Assembly: GCF_022829545.1 (NCBI RefSeq)
Contig: NZ_JAKSYM010000287.1
Span: forward strand, 1 to 36,986
Source of the DNA: Methylobacterium sp. J-030
GTDB lineage: Bacteria; Pseudomonadota; Alphaproteobacteria; Rhizobiales; Beijerinckiaceae
Direction: 5' to 3'
DNA: 36,986 nucleotides
The notes below the pieces were generated by a model, which was not told the DNA's origin, made no database searches, and saw only the letters and a program-made list of their open reading frames with translations. Both the position numbers and the translations under genes were made by a program. This document shows, one piece after another, positions 1 through 8,256 of this stretch. How positions within the stretch are numbered: the stretch's first letter is position 1; each line of letters starts with the position of its first letter.

Positions 1-1
1 T

Positions 2-142
2 GGCCGCGTGATCGACATTGACAAGGATCCGACTGCGTATACAGCGGCTCGTGTCGCCTCGATTAACGCTGGTGGGCCGGTACGCACCGCGACCGAGCAA
101 TCGGTTCAGCAGATTCGCGTCCGCATCCAGCGCGATTTCTAA
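2..142 (+). CDS. C-terminal end of an unidentified protein (5' end outside window)
   Basis: An open frame enters from the left edge and ends at TAA 140-142, giving the last 46 residues of a protein. The peptide starts GRVIDIDKDPTAYTAARVAS and ends QIRVRIQRDF, with no motif I can assign. It is followed by an inverted repeat and a strong intrinsic terminator, which supports a real transcribed gene end. Codon use is less GC-biased at third positions than in the genes to the right. Function unknown. Confidence 0.5.
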   Translation, partial: GRVIDIDKDPTAYTAARVASINAGGPVRTATEQSVQQIRVRIQRDF

Positions 143-153
143 GAGGCGCTGTG

Positions 154-189
154 ACGTCAGCACCGGAGCTAAATTTCCTGTGCTGACGT
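154..189. repeat. 10-bp perfect inverted repeat downstream of the first gene
   Basis: ACGTCAGCAC (154-163) is the exact reverse complement of GTGCTGACGT (180-189), with a 16-nt spacer. A run of six A follows on the plus strand. As RNA it would form a hairpin in the 3' untranslated region just before the terminator at 217-244. It lacks a U-tract on the plus strand, so it is more likely an mRNA 3'-end stem or a protein site than a second terminator. Confidence 0.5.
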
Positions 190-216
190 AAAAAACCCGT
201 GCTTTGCGAGTTATTT

Positions 217-244
217 GGTCCGGCCTTTGTGCCGGGCCTTTTTT
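217..244 (+). terminator. Rho-independent terminator
   Basis: GGTCCGGC (217-224) pairs with GCCGGGCC (231-238) over 8 bp with one G-U pair and a 6-nt CTTTGT loop, followed at once by six T (239-244). This is a textbook intrinsic terminator and closes the gene that ends at 142. Confidence 0.85.
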
Positions 245-362
245 GTGCCTAACAATTAGATTCTGAATATTTTATTAGTTCGGCCACGAAGGGATCCGAG
301 CTGGCTGATTGAGCTATAGGCCGACTGATGCCCAAGTCCGGGCCCGCCGTACCGCGCGCCTT

Positions 363-678
363 CTACCGCTGACGCTGTTCACAAGTCGGGAACCGGCCGG
401 ACATGAGCTTGGCAATGTGGTGCTCTGGCACAACCGGCTCCAGCAGCCCCAAGGTGACGCCGTCCTCCGCGAGCGGGATCTCGTCGCCGGAAGATCTCAG
501 CGGAGCCGAATGCCTGGTCCTCGTTCTCGACGACCTGCAAGGCGTACCAGAGGTTCGGTCTGGTCAGGTCGCACCTGCGCACGACGCGTGTGTGGAGCGT
601 CCTATCGGGGTCCTCCCAGCGGGCCCAGAGCACCTGCGACCGTCCCTGGGTCATGTCCTGTGTGGATGGCTCCCGCAT
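363..678 (-). pseudogene. Frameshifted relic of a small unknown protein
   Basis: Read on the minus strand from about 678, the frame gives a sensible stretch (VLWARWEDPDRTLHTRVVRR, then LWYALQVVENEDQAFGSAEI), then turns into arginine-rich nonsense near 493. Skipping one base there restores a natural-looking continuation (SGDEIPLAEDGVTLGLLEPV, then VPEHHIAKLMSGRF) ending at TAG 363-365. One extra base therefore probably broke a gene of about 100 codons. I do not recognise the family. A sequencing error would give the same picture. Confidence 0.45.
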
Positions 679-908
679 TGCAAGTAGCGATTTAAGCTTC
701 TGACGGGTTGGTTGGGTGCAGTCTTGTGTCCGGCCTGTCCATGCAGTCGTTCATGTCGACCGCTGGCCCTAATGGTATCCGCGAGCGTCCGTCGTCAGAA
801 AATTTAAGACGGTTCGGGACGCTCAGGAACGGAGGCTCTGATCCATCTGGGTGGAGAGGTTAGGCGGCCTGTGCGTGATGGCCGAAGCGGCGATCGGTGA
901 GGGTCTGA

Positions 909-1070
909 CTCTTGATCCGTGCACGCTTGAGCAACCGGACCTTCGGACCCGTCTGGCCGTTGCAGTTCGTGATGAACCTGGGCGGGATCACACTGATGCT
1001 GGGTCTCGCCCTCGTCATCGACATCCGTGCGCGCAGGCGCGCCGCATACGAAAGCAAACCTGCGCGCTGA
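909..1070 (+). pseudogene. C-terminal relic of a membrane protein
   Basis: After a stop at 906-908 the frame reads 53 residues to TGA 1068-1070. It contains a clear hydrophobic helix (WPLQFVMNLGGITLMLGLAL) followed by a basic tail (IRARRRAAYESKPAR), the usual look of a last transmembrane segment with a cytoplasmic end. No start codon with a ribosome site precedes it and the frame upstream is closed, so it is read as the remains of a gene. The opposite strand is also open here (minus ORF 1057-860) but its peptide is less natural. The bases from 679 to 908 show nothing else I can name. Confidence 0.35.
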
Positions 1071-1131
1071 GCATACAGCGCCTTTGCGCGTAATGCGATA
1101 CGAGGCTGTCTCGCCTTGGCTGCCTAGTAGC

Positions 1132-1283
1132 GTCCGCTTACGGGACCTCGTCATCGCCAGCTGGATGGCCGAGATGGGCGCACAGCCGAACGTCCGGTTT
1201 TGCGCGCTCAGGCGATCCGGCATGACGTGGTCTGGCCGTAAGCAGAATGGCTGCTTTGGATGAGGTCCGCCGGAAATGCGGAC
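1132..1283 (+). repeat. Dispersed intergenic repeat, copy A (~152 bp, imperfect terminal inverted repeats)
   Basis: This segment matches 21437-21587 (copy B) and in part 36439-36508 (copy C). The core starting GGGCGCACAG at 1176 aligns with 21481 onward at about 53 of 63 positions by hand. The ends GTCCGC (1132-1137) and GCGGAC (1278-1283) are inverted with respect to each other, and spacing between landmarks is the same in A and B to within one base. No coding capacity is evident. It resembles a small non-autonomous element or a genus-specific intergenic repeat. Confidence 0.6.
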
Positions 1284-1380
1284 TGCCTCTTCCATCGCTA
1301 AGCACGATGGGGGGGCAGGCTTCACTGATGCTGACGATAAGCGTATGGCGGGACGAAAATTGCCAAGAGTAGGTAGCGAT

Positions 1381-2268
1381 ATGGTGCAGTTGGTCGAAAC
1401 TGACATCCGGACGAGAGAAGTGCTCGACTGGAAGGGCCTGCACGTCTTTCACTATCCCCTTTCGTCGTGCTCGCAGAAGCTGCGCATCTTTCTCAATCTC
1501 AAGGGTCTTGATTGGCGCAGCCATCCGATCGACATCGTCGCCAACGCGCATCTCACCCCCTACTACCTTGGCATTAACCCGCGTGGCCTGGTACCTGCGA
1601 TAGTAGAGGATGGCGTCGTTCACATCGAGAGCAACGACATCATCCTCCACTTGGAGCGGGAGCATCCCGAACCCCGTCTTGTCCCTGCCGGCAGGAGTGA
1701 AGAGGTCGCGGCGATGCTGCGTCACGAGAACGACCTGCATCTCGATCTGCGAACACTGACCTTCCGCTTCCTGATCGACCCCGCTCATCCTACGAAGTCG
1801 CGGCAGGATTTGGATCGCTATGCTGCCGACGCCGGCACAGTCCGGGGCGCGCGGGACCGCGATGTCGAGCGAGAGGTATCATTCTGGTCTGGCTACCTCG
1901 AGAACGGAGTAAGCGACCAGCAGGCGCGGGCGTCGGCAGCCCGGCTGCGCGACGCACTCGACGAGGTGGACACTGCCCTCGCCGCGTCGAGCCACGTGCT
2001 GGGCGACCACCTCTCGATCGTCGACGTGGCGTGGCTGGTCTACGTCGAGCGCCTAGCCTGCGCCGGCTATCCAATCGGTGACTTGCATCCGCACGTTGCG
2101 GCGTGGCGATACAGGCTCTTGGAACAATCAGCCATCGCGCGCGAGCTGGAACTGCCTGAGGCGTTGCGCGGGATGATAGCGGACCGGCAGCGCGCTCTCG
2201 CATCGGCGGGTCGGACGTTGGCAGCAGTCTGTTTCCCTGAGGTGAACGTGGCGAGCGTCGTCCCCTGA
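1381..2268 (+). CDS. Glutathione S-transferase family protein
   Basis: A 295-residue cytosolic GST with an N-terminal thioredoxin-like domain and an all-helical C-terminal domain. The N-terminal domain carries the motif YPLSSCSQKLRIFLNLKGL at about residues 24-42, where Ser/Cys residues are the usual glutathione-activating positions, then NPRGLVPAIVEDG with the cis-proline, then IESNDIILHLE for the gamma-glutamyl contact. Family members conjugate glutathione to electrophiles or use it for isomerisation or dehalogenation; the substrate here is unknown. The frame is open from 1276, but that stretch starts inside repeat A, so ATG 1381 is preferred; the ribosome site (GAGTAGGTAG) is weak. It is longer than typical GSTs (200-230 residues) because of an extended helical domain. 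Confidence 0.8.
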   Translation: MVQLVETDIRTREVLDWKGLHVFHYPLSSCSQKLRIFLNLKGLDWRSHPIDIVANAHLTPYYLGINPRGLVPAIVEDGVVHIESNDIILHLEREHPEPRLVPAGRSEEVAAMLRHENDLHLDLRTLTFRFLIDPAHPTKSRQDLDRYAADAGTVRGARDRDVEREVSFWSGYLENGVSDQQARASAARLRDALDEVDTALAASSHVLGDHLSIVDVAWLVYVERLACAGYPIGDLHPHVAAWRYRLLEQSAIARELELPEALRGMIADRQRALASAGRTLAAVCFPEVNVASVVP

Positions 2269-2552
2269 ACGGTAGCGAGCTTCAGCACACCACCTCATTG
2301 ATGCGGTCGCTGACGCCGCGCGGATGTCAGCGCTAGGCACCGGTGCTCTCCAGAGCCACCTGTCTGAAATAATTGAGGGCTTATCGGCGTCAGCAGGGTT
2401 TGGCCGGTTGCGGCCATTCTGCTTCAACGCTCGGCTCGGCCAAGAAGCAAAAATTCGACGCAGCTGACGATTGGCGCGAAGTGCTGCTGCGTGATGCCGA
2501 GTCTTGATGACACTTCAATCTGGAGACCGCGACATACCCGTTGTGGGCGAGC
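2269..2552. other. Convergent intergenic region, nothing recognised
   Basis: These 284 bases separate the convergent GST and amidase genes. Short ORFs occur on both strands but none has convincing composition or a family motif, and I see no clear intrinsic terminator. It may hold decayed mobile-element sequence, but I cannot support that. Confidence 0.3.
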
Positions 2553-3950
2553 TTAGAGTTGTGGTCGCAGACCCGCGACCGCGTTGGCGGCTTCCAGCTG
2601 CGCCGCGATATGCAGGACGGTCGACTCGGCAAACCACCGGGAGGTGATCTGTATGCCGATCGGCAATCCCTCGCGGCTCGTGCCGAAGCGCATCGACAAG
2701 GCGGGAAGACCGGTCAAGTTGAATGGAACTGTTGCGCGTAGGATGTGCCGCGCCGTGACGCTCTGGCCCTCGATCACGAGCTCCGAAAGGCCGTGCGGTG
2801 TCGCCGGCACTGGGGTGACTGGACAGAGGAGCGCGTCGTAGCGACGGAAGAAGTCTGCGAACCCGCCCCTGAGGCGCTCGACCGCTTGGCTCGCAGCCAC
2901 GTATTCCCCCGCGGCGACATCCGGCGCCCCCAAGATCCGCGCGGTGTACTTGAAGATCTGATCATGGTGCCCAGTGGTCGCCTCCGCGACGACGGGCTTC
3001 ACCTCAGGTCCCTGTAGCTTGAGGTACAAATCGATGCCGTCAATCTCCTCCAGCGTCGGGATGCGAACGGGCTGGACGTCAAAATCGGCGCTCGACAACG
3101 CGCGCGCCGCATCGACGACGGTCGCCGCCACCTCAGGGTCGATGGGTCCGAAACCGGGCTCCACTAGCCATCCGACCCGCATTCGTCGGGTCGGCTTTGG
3201 TCCGCAGCCCGCATCGAGATCGACCGGGCTGTTGGCGTAGCCGTCGATCCCGTCCGGTCCGGCGAGGAGTCGGTAGGCGAGCGCAACGTCGCGCACGCTC
3301 CTCGCCATGGGGCCGACATGCCAGAGCCGCCTGGGCACCTCGGGCCAATGACCCGTGGTCGGGATACGTCCGTGGGTCGCCTTGAGCGCCACGATCCCGG
3401 TATGAGCGGCTGGGCCGCGCACGGAGATCGCGACGTCGCTACCGAGACCGAGTGGCGACAGGCCGGCCGCGATCGCCGCCGACTCGCCCCCGCTCGATCC
3501 GCCCGGTGTCCGGCTTAGATCCCACGGGTTGTTGGTCCGGCCGGTGAGCAGGTTGTCGGTCTCAATCGCGTAGGAGAACTCGGGCAGGTTCGTCTTGGCG
3601 AGCAGGATAGCGCCCGCCTGCCGAAGGCGGGCGACGCTCGTCGCGTCCACGGTCGGGATACGTCCCCGGAAGATCGGTGAGCCGCGCTGCGTCGGTACCT
3701 CGGCGGTATCGAGCGAGTCCTTGACCGTAAATGGCACGCCATGAAGCGGCCCGAGATCTTCGCCGCGCCGCACGGCCTGCTCGGCCGCTCGTGCTTCCGC
3801 GAGGGCGCGCTCCGCCACGAGCGTCACGACCGCGTTCAGCTGCGGGTCCACCGCCTTGATCCGATCGATGTGAGCCTGCACGAGCTCGACCGGCGATATG
3901 CTCTTAGCCGCCACTTGGGCGGCCTGTTCGGTCGCGTCCTCGAAGGGCAT
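2553..3950 (-). CDS. Amidase signature (AS) family hydrolase with altered oxyanion motif
   Basis: A 465-residue cytosolic AS enzyme, normal in length. The Ser-cisSer-Lys triad is visible: Lys77 in PFTVKDS, cis-Ser152 in PGGSSGGES and nucleophile Ser176, 24 residues later as usual. The segment before the nucleophile is GSDVAISVR, where the family almost always has GGS; the two glycines that help form the oxyanion hole are Ala174-Ile175. It may therefore act on unusual substrates or be weak. The family hydrolyses amides, ureas or some esters. ATG 3950 has a GAGG site upstream. It lies 9 bases after a 98-residue ORF that overlaps the LysR gene, so the three look like one unit. It could serve the nitrile hydratase at 11-12.6 kb by cleaving the amide product, but that is inference. 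Confidence 0.85.
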   Translation of the reverse strand: MPFEDATEQAAQVAAKSISPVELVQAHIDRIKAVDPQLNAVVTLVAERALAEARAAEQAVRRGEDLGPLHGVPFTVKDSLDTAEVPTQRGSPIFRGRIPTVDATSVARLRQAGAILLAKTNLPEFSYAIETDNLLTGRTNNPWDLSRTPGGSSGGESAAIAAGLSPLGLGSDVAISVRGPAAHTGIVALKATHGRIPTTGHWPEVPRRLWHVGPMARSVRDVALAYRLLAGPDGIDGYANSPVDLDAGCGPKPTRRMRVGWLVEPGFGPIDPEVAATVVDAARALSSADFDVQPVRIPTLEEIDGIDLYLKLQGPEVKPVVAEATTGHHDQIFKYTARILGAPDVAAGEYVAASQAVERLRGGFADFFRRYDALLCPVTPVPATPHGLSELVIEGQSVTARHILRATVPFNLTGLPALSMRFGTSREGLPIGIQITSRWFAESTVLHIAAQLEAANAVAGLRPQL

Positions 3951-3959
3951 GGCTGAACC

Positions 3960-4256
3960 TCAGACTGCCGGTGCGGCTAGGGCCTCAGGCCACCTGTCGG
4001 TGGCTTGGCTTGTTCCACTCTCGGCCAAATCTTCCAGCTCGGCGAGCCGTTGCGTCAAGCGGAGGTCATGCTCGAATCCCGGCATGTCTGTCGCGCCGCG
4101 GCTGATCGCGTCGCGTGAGGCTATGGAGATGCCAAGGGTGTTGACGGCCTCGGCAGGTAGCGTGGCACCGAAGACGACGATGAGGCCCGTTGCCCGACGA
4201 GCAACGCGTGCGATGCGCCGTGACCATCCCGGGGCGGAACGCAATCGTGCGCTCAC
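3960..4256 (-). CDS. Small hypothetical protein between LysR regulator and amidase
   Basis: A 98-residue frame starting GTG 4256, overlapping the LysR stop by GTGA and ending 9 bases before the amidase ATG. This tight fit supports translation as part of one transcript. The peptide has a short hydrophobic patch (TGLIVVFGATLPAEAV) and a polar helical end (HDLRLTQRLAELEDLAE). I recognise no family. Third-position GC is moderate, lower than in its neighbours. It may be a true small protein, a gene fragment, or a fortuitous frame. Confidence 0.35.
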   Translation of the reverse strand: MSARLRSAPGWSRRIARVARRATGLIVVFGATLPAEAVNTLGISIASRDAISRGATDMPGFEHDLRLTQRLAELEDLAESGTSQATDRWPEALAAPAV

Positions 4257-5191
4257 CCCGCCTCGACATGCGCGCGGGAGGCGTCAGGGTGCCGGGACGC
4301 CGCGAGGGGACGAAGAAAGTCTAGGAATGCTGCGAACACGGGGCGCATCTGTCGACGCGAGGGATGGTAGAGGAAGAAGCCGGGAAATGGCGGCGTCCAC
4401 GCCTCGAACAGCCGGATCAGCGAACCTCGCGCGATCTCGGTCGCGACATCCGGTTCGAGCATGTAGCCGACACCGAGCCCCTTCAGCGCGCAGTCCAGCG
4501 TGAGCGAAGGATCGTTGAAGGTCAGCGGACCCAATACGCGTACCTCGAACTCCTCCCCACCCCTGCGGAACCGCCACGGGAGCAGGTTGCCGGCCGACGT
4601 CATGCGGTAGTGGATGCAGCGGTGGCGCACGAGGTCGCGGGGATGCTCGGGCGTGCCGTACCGCGCGAGGTAGCCGGGTGACGCGACCACCGCCATGCGC
4701 AGGTCAGGGCCAACCTTGAGGGCGATCATGTCCCGCTCGATCTTCTCCCCGAACCGGATGCCGGCATCGAACCCGTCGGCCACGATATCCCGGAAAGCAT
4801 ACTCGACGAGGACCTCGACCGTCGCCTCCGGGTGTTCCTCTACGAACGCCGGCAGGACGGGGCGGATGACGGCCTCGTAGGCCTGTCGTGTTGCTGTGAG
4901 CCGGAGCGTTCCCGATACGCCCTGCCGGCCGCGGTCTAGGGCCTGGAGGACGCTCTCGATCCCTTGAAGCGCCGGTCCGAGGGTGCCGAGTACGGCCTCT
5001 CCGGCCTCGCTGACAGACACGCTGCGACTGTTGCGCTGCAGAAGCCGGACACCGAGCCGCGTCTCCAGACGCCGTATGGTGTGGCTCAGGTTCGAGGTTG
5101 AGGTCCCAAGCTCGGCCGCCGCACGCCGGAAGCTGCGCAGGCGCGCGACCACCGCGAAGGCGGCAAGATCGTCGAGGCTGGGACGTTGCAT
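4253..5191 (-). CDS. LysR-family transcriptional regulator
   Basis: A 312-residue LTTR. The N-terminal winged HTH spans about residues 5-65 (DDLAAFAVVARLRSFRRAAA, then the recognition helix STSNLSHTIRRLETRLGVRL); the C-terminal co-inducer domain begins with GTLRLTATRQAYEAVIRPVL and includes SPGYLARYGTPEHPRDLVRH, typical of the CrgA/DsdC-like subgroup that regulates oxidoreductase genes. It starts at ATG 5191 and diverges from the Gal80-like dehydrogenase gene at 5291 across 99 bp. By family habit it would control that gene and itself; the amidase downstream on the same strand may be co-transcribed. The ligand is unknown. Confidence 0.9.
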   Translation of the reverse strand: MQRPSLDDLAAFAVVARLRSFRRAAAELGTSTSNLSHTIRRLETRLGVRLLQRNSRSVSVSEAGEAVLGTLGPALQGIESVLQALDRGRQGVSGTLRLTATRQAYEAVIRPVLPAFVEEHPEATVEVLVEYAFRDIVADGFDAGIRFGEKIERDMIALKVGPDLRMAVVASPGYLARYGTPEHPRDLVRHRCIHYRMTSAGNLLPWRFRRGGEEFEVRVLGPLTFNDPSLTLDCALKGLGVGYMLEPDVATEIARGSLIRLFEAWTPPFPGFFLYHPSRRQMRPVFAAFLDFLRPLAASRHPDASRAHVEAG

Positions 5192-5241
5192 CGTGCGATC
5201 TCATTCAACGGCTCATTCCATCCATCCGAGCTTATCGCACG
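5192..5241. promoter_or_regulatory. Inverted repeat in the LysR/dehydrogenase divergent promoter
   Basis: CGTGCGAT (5192-5199) is repeated as its exact reverse complement ATCGCACG (5234-5241) with a 34-nt spacer inside the 99-bp divergent gap. LTTRs often bind paired half-sites here, but the left arm touches the LysR start codon and the spacing is long, so this is only a candidate operator. Confidence 0.3.
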
Positions 5242-5290
5242 CATCGGAACGCGCCACACTCGTCGTGAGGTGGCCGAAGAAAGCAATACG

Positions 5291-6412
5291 ATGCGGGATG
5301 GAGCGGTGCGCGAACGGAAGATCAGGATCGGCATCGTCGGCGCGACGCCCAGGCGCGGCTGGGCGGGGTCCGCGCATGTGCCGGCTCTACAAGCGATACC
5401 TTCGCTGACCCTGCACGCCGTCGCGACCCGCAGTGAGGCGTCGGCACGCATTGCGGCTGAGGCGTTCGGGGCGCCGCTTTGGTTCGGCGATCCCGCGGCC
5501 ATGATCGAGTACGAGGAGGTCGATGCGGTCGTCATCGCTGTGAAGGCGCCCGATCACTTCGGGCTCGTGCGGCAGGCGCTACTGTGTGGCAAGCCGGTGT
5601 ACTGCGAATGGCCGTTCGGGCGCACGGTCGAGGAGGCGCGCACCCTCGACGCGTTGGCCCGGGATCGGAACGTGGCGACAGCGGTCGGTCTCCAAGGTCG
5701 GTTCTCGCCTTGGCTCCGTCAGGCGAGAGACCTGGTGGTTACGGGCCGGCTCGGCCGCATCCTCTCGACGTCGCTCCTGGCCTACGACGAGCTCTCGGTC
5801 GGCTCCGTCGACGAGGGCAACGCCTACCTGCTCGATGCAGCGAACGGGGCTAATCCGCTCACGATCCACAGTGGGCACTACATCGATGCCCTGTGCTTCG
5901 TCCTGGGCGAACTAGTGACTGTCTCGGCCGTCACCGCCGTCAGCAAGCCGCGCGTCAGAGTGCGCCAGACGGGTGAGACGAGGACGGCCACGTCTCCCGA
6001 CCAGATCGCCGTCTGCGGGCTGCTCGAAGACGGCGCGGTCGCGAGCTTCCAGATGCGGGCCGGAAGCGGCGACCCGTCCTTCACTTGGGAGATCCAGGGC
6101 GAGCGAGGGGTGCTACGCATCTCGTCCGCCGGCTACTTGATGTGGCGTCCCCTGAGACTGGAGGTTTGGGATGCCGAGACTAAGCGCTGGGACGCCCTTC
6201 CGCCTCCGGATACGGCGGAGGGCCTCGGAGGTCTGGGGGCGCTCGCAGAACCGGCCCGTAACATCGCCCGCGCCTACGACGCCTTCGCCGCCGACATCCT
6301 GACGGGATCCCGGAGTTCGGTAACGTTCTCGGACGCCCGCCGGCGGCGCGAGACGGTGGAAGCAGCTCGCACGGCCGCACAGGACGGGGTCGCCAAGTCT
6401 CCGCTTACCTGA
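5291..6412 (+). CDS. Gfo/Idh/MocA-family oxidoreductase, Gal80-like
   Basis: A 373-residue NAD(P)-dependent dehydrogenase. The Rossmann part begins KIRIGIVGATPRRGWAGSAH, and the segment LLCGKPVYCEWPFGRTVEEA has the EWP form seen in Gal80-like members in place of the usual EKP. The C-terminal domain contains HSGHYIDALCFVLGE, where the second His is the typical catalytic or substrate residue. Such enzymes oxidise sugars, inositols or related polyols. The open frame reaches back to 5186, over the divergent promoter; ATG 5291 with GAAGAAAG upstream is the better start. The GST at 6467 follows 54 bases later and may be co-transcribed. The substrate is not deducible. Confidence 0.85.
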   Translation: MRDGAVRERKIRIGIVGATPRRGWAGSAHVPALQAIPSLTLHAVATRSEASARIAAEAFGAPLWFGDPAAMIEYEEVDAVVIAVKAPDHFGLVRQALLCGKPVYCEWPFGRTVEEARTLDALARDRNVATAVGLQGRFSPWLRQARDLVVTGRLGRILSTSLLAYDELSVGSVDEGNAYLLDAANGANPLTIHSGHYIDALCFVLGELVTVSAVTAVSKPRVRVRQTGETRTATSPDQIAVCGLLEDGAVASFQMRAGSGDPSFTWEIQGERGVLRISSAGYLMWRPLRLEVWDAETKRWDALPPPDTAEGLGGLGALAEPARNIARAYDAFAADILTGSRSSVTFSDARRRRETVEAARTAAQDGVAKSPLT

Positions 6413-6466
6413 TGCCCCCGCGCCAAGCGCGGTCTCATCCCCGAGGATCTCTGCAGGTTGGTTTCA

Positions 6467-7087
6467 GTGAAGCTCTTCTACGCTCCCGGCTCGTGCTCCC
6501 TCTCGCCGCACATCGTGCTCCGCGAACTCGGCCTGCCGTTCACGTTGGAGCGTGTCGACCTCGCAACCAAGCAGACGGCGTCCGGAGAGGATTACCGCGC
6601 GGTCAACCTGAAGGGCTACGTGCCCGCCCTGCAACTCGCCGACGGCGAGGTCCTGACGGAGGGGCCCGCGATTACGCAGTACCTAGCGGACGTCTACGCA
6701 CCCGGCATCCTCGTTCCTCCGCCGGGCACCGTCGAGCGCGCCCGGGCCAACGCTTGGCTGCACTTCATCGGCACCGAGCTTCACAAGCCGTTCGGCCCCC
6801 TGTTCGATCCCAGAGTATCACTGGACGCTCGGGCCGCCGCGACAGAGAGTCTGAATCGCGGTTTCCTCATCGTCGAGCGAGCGCTCGCGGATGGGCGCCC
6901 CTTCCTGGCCGGCGAAAGCTTCGCCCTGCCCGACATCTACCTCTTCGTGGTGCAGGCTTGGGCATCGATCACCGGCTTTAACCTGAGCCCGTTCCCCCGC
7001 ATGATCGACCTCTCCGGACGCGTGGCAACGCGGCCCTCGGTGCGGGAGGCCCTCGCAGCGGAAAGGCAGGGGGAGAAGCGCGCGTGA
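6467..7087 (+). CDS. Glutathione S-transferase, GstA/beta-like
   Basis: A 206-residue GST of typical bacterial length. It begins MKLFYAPGSCSLSPHIVLRE, the classical beta-class start with the Cys/Ser region used for glutathione activation, followed by KGYVPALQLADGEVLTEGPA with the cis-proline. The C-terminal helical domain ends with the conserved ALPDIYLF block. GTG 6467 is chosen since family members start at this point and AGG lies upstream; a TTG at 6458 is possible. Probable role: conjugation or detoxification linked to the hydrolases that follow. No direct evidence of substrate. Confidence 0.85.
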   Translation: MKLFYAPGSCSLSPHIVLRELGLPFTLERVDLATKQTASGEDYRAVNLKGYVPALQLADGEVLTEGPAITQYLADVYAPGILVPPPGTVERARANAWLHFIGTELHKPFGPLFDPRVSLDARAAATESLNRGFLIVERALADGRPFLAGESFALPDIYLFVVQAWASITGFNLSPFPRMIDLSGRVATRPSVREALAAERQGEKRA

Positions 7088-7157
7088 CACTGTACAGACA
7101 GGTTGTCGATGCGGCGTCGGATCGAGCGTGGCCACCTCGTCAGGAGCAGCTTTAGGC

Positions 7158-8189
7158 ATGTCCTCGCCTGCGCTTGTCTCGCATTCGTTCGGCACCCCTC
7201 GCCACCGAACGCACTACCTTGAATGCGGACCGTTCGACGGACCGTTGATGATCTTCCTCCACGGCTGGCCGAGCATCGGCCTGATGTGGCGCAGCCAGAT
7301 GGGGGCGTTCGCCGACGACGGGTGGCGCTGCGTCGCGCCCGACCTGCGCGGTTTCGGCAGCTCGTCCGCGCCCGCGGCGGTCGAGGCCTACGCCGTCGAG
7401 AACGTCGTCGCCGACGTGGTGGAGCTTCACGACCATCTGGGCGGCAAGCCCGCGATCTGGGTCGGCCACGATTGGGGCTGTGTCGTGGTCGGCGCGTTGG
7501 CCGCCCACCATCCGCAGCGCAGCTGCGGGGTGGTGCTGACCTCGCTGGCCTATCAGCCCGCCGGTCACGCTCTGCAGACGCTGGTCCCGCTCGTCGACCG
7601 GACGATCTACCCGGCTGACCGGTACCCGGACGGCCAGTGGGACTACTACCGCTTCTACACCACGCACTTCGAGGCGGCGGTGGCGGACTTGGATGCGGAC
7701 CGCAGGGCATCGCTGGCCTCGATCTTTCGGTCGGGCAGCCCGGCCACGCTCGGCAAGGTCGCGCCGCTTGCGTTGGTGACGCGGAACGGGGGGCGCTTCG
7801 GCGACGCGCACCGGGCCCCGCCGACTGAGCGCGACCCACTAATCTGGTCAGCGGCAGATTTCGACGATTTGGTGCGGGCGTTCGAGATTACGGGCTTCCA
7901 TCCGCCCTGCGCGTGGTACCTGAACGACGATGCCGCCGTCGCCTACGCGCGGCAGGCTTCCGATCACGGCCGCCTCTCTCAGCCCGTGCTATTCATCGAC
8001 GGCCACTTCGATCAGGTCTGCACTATCACCGGCAATCGCCAGGGCGACCCGATGCGTGCAGCCTGTAGCGACCTGACTGTCGTGAGCCTGCCAGCCGGGC
8101 ACTGGCTACCGCTGGAGCGGGCTGCGGAGCACATCGATGCCGTCCGGACCTGGCTCCGGAGCAAGAAGCTCGACGGCGGGATGCGGTAG
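7158..8189 (+). CDS. Alpha/beta hydrolase, epoxide-hydrolase-like
   Basis: A 343-residue soluble hydrolase. It shows the HGWP motif (residues 35-38; oxyanion/Trp region of epoxide hydrolases), PDLRGFGSSS, the nucleophile elbow VGHDWG with Asp105, a lid stretch WDYYRFY (Tyr163/164 are candidates for the epoxide-activating tyrosines), and the late LPAGHW with the catalytic His. An aspartate nucleophile points to epoxide hydrolase or haloalkane dehalogenase chemistry rather than esterase; HGWP and lid tyrosines favour epoxide hydrolase. ATG 7158 has AGGA about 14 bases upstream; a GTG at 7128 is in frame. It sits between a GST and a dienelactone hydrolase, suggesting a shared detoxification or degradation role. 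Confidence 0.85.
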   Translation: MSSPALVSHSFGTPRHRTHYLECGPFDGPLMIFLHGWPSIGLMWRSQMGAFADDGWRCVAPDLRGFGSSSAPAAVEAYAVENVVADVVELHDHLGGKPAIWVGHDWGCVVVGALAAHHPQRSCGVVLTSLAYQPAGHALQTLVPLVDRTIYPADRYPDGQWDYYRFYTTHFEAAVADLDADRRASLASIFRSGSPATLGKVAPLALVTRNGGRFGDAHRAPPTERDPLIWSAADFDDLVRAFEITGFHPPCAWYLNDDAAVAYARQASDHGRLSQPVLFIDGHFDQVCTITGNRQGDPMRAACSDLTVVSLPAGHWLPLERAAEHIDAVRTWLRSKKLDGGMR

Positions 8190-8256
8190 CGGCCCTACGC
8201 GTTGGTCGTCACCCGCCCCTCCATTCCCTGCTGCATCCCGCTCTCGGAGCCGCGTC

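Noticed and set aside
154..195. Inverted repeat plus A-run as a terminator
   Set aside because: A plus-strand terminator needs T after the stem. The real terminator is at 217-244.
1276..1380. N-terminal extension of the first GST
   Set aside because: It begins inside repeat A and does not resemble GST N-termini; ATG 1381 suits the family better.
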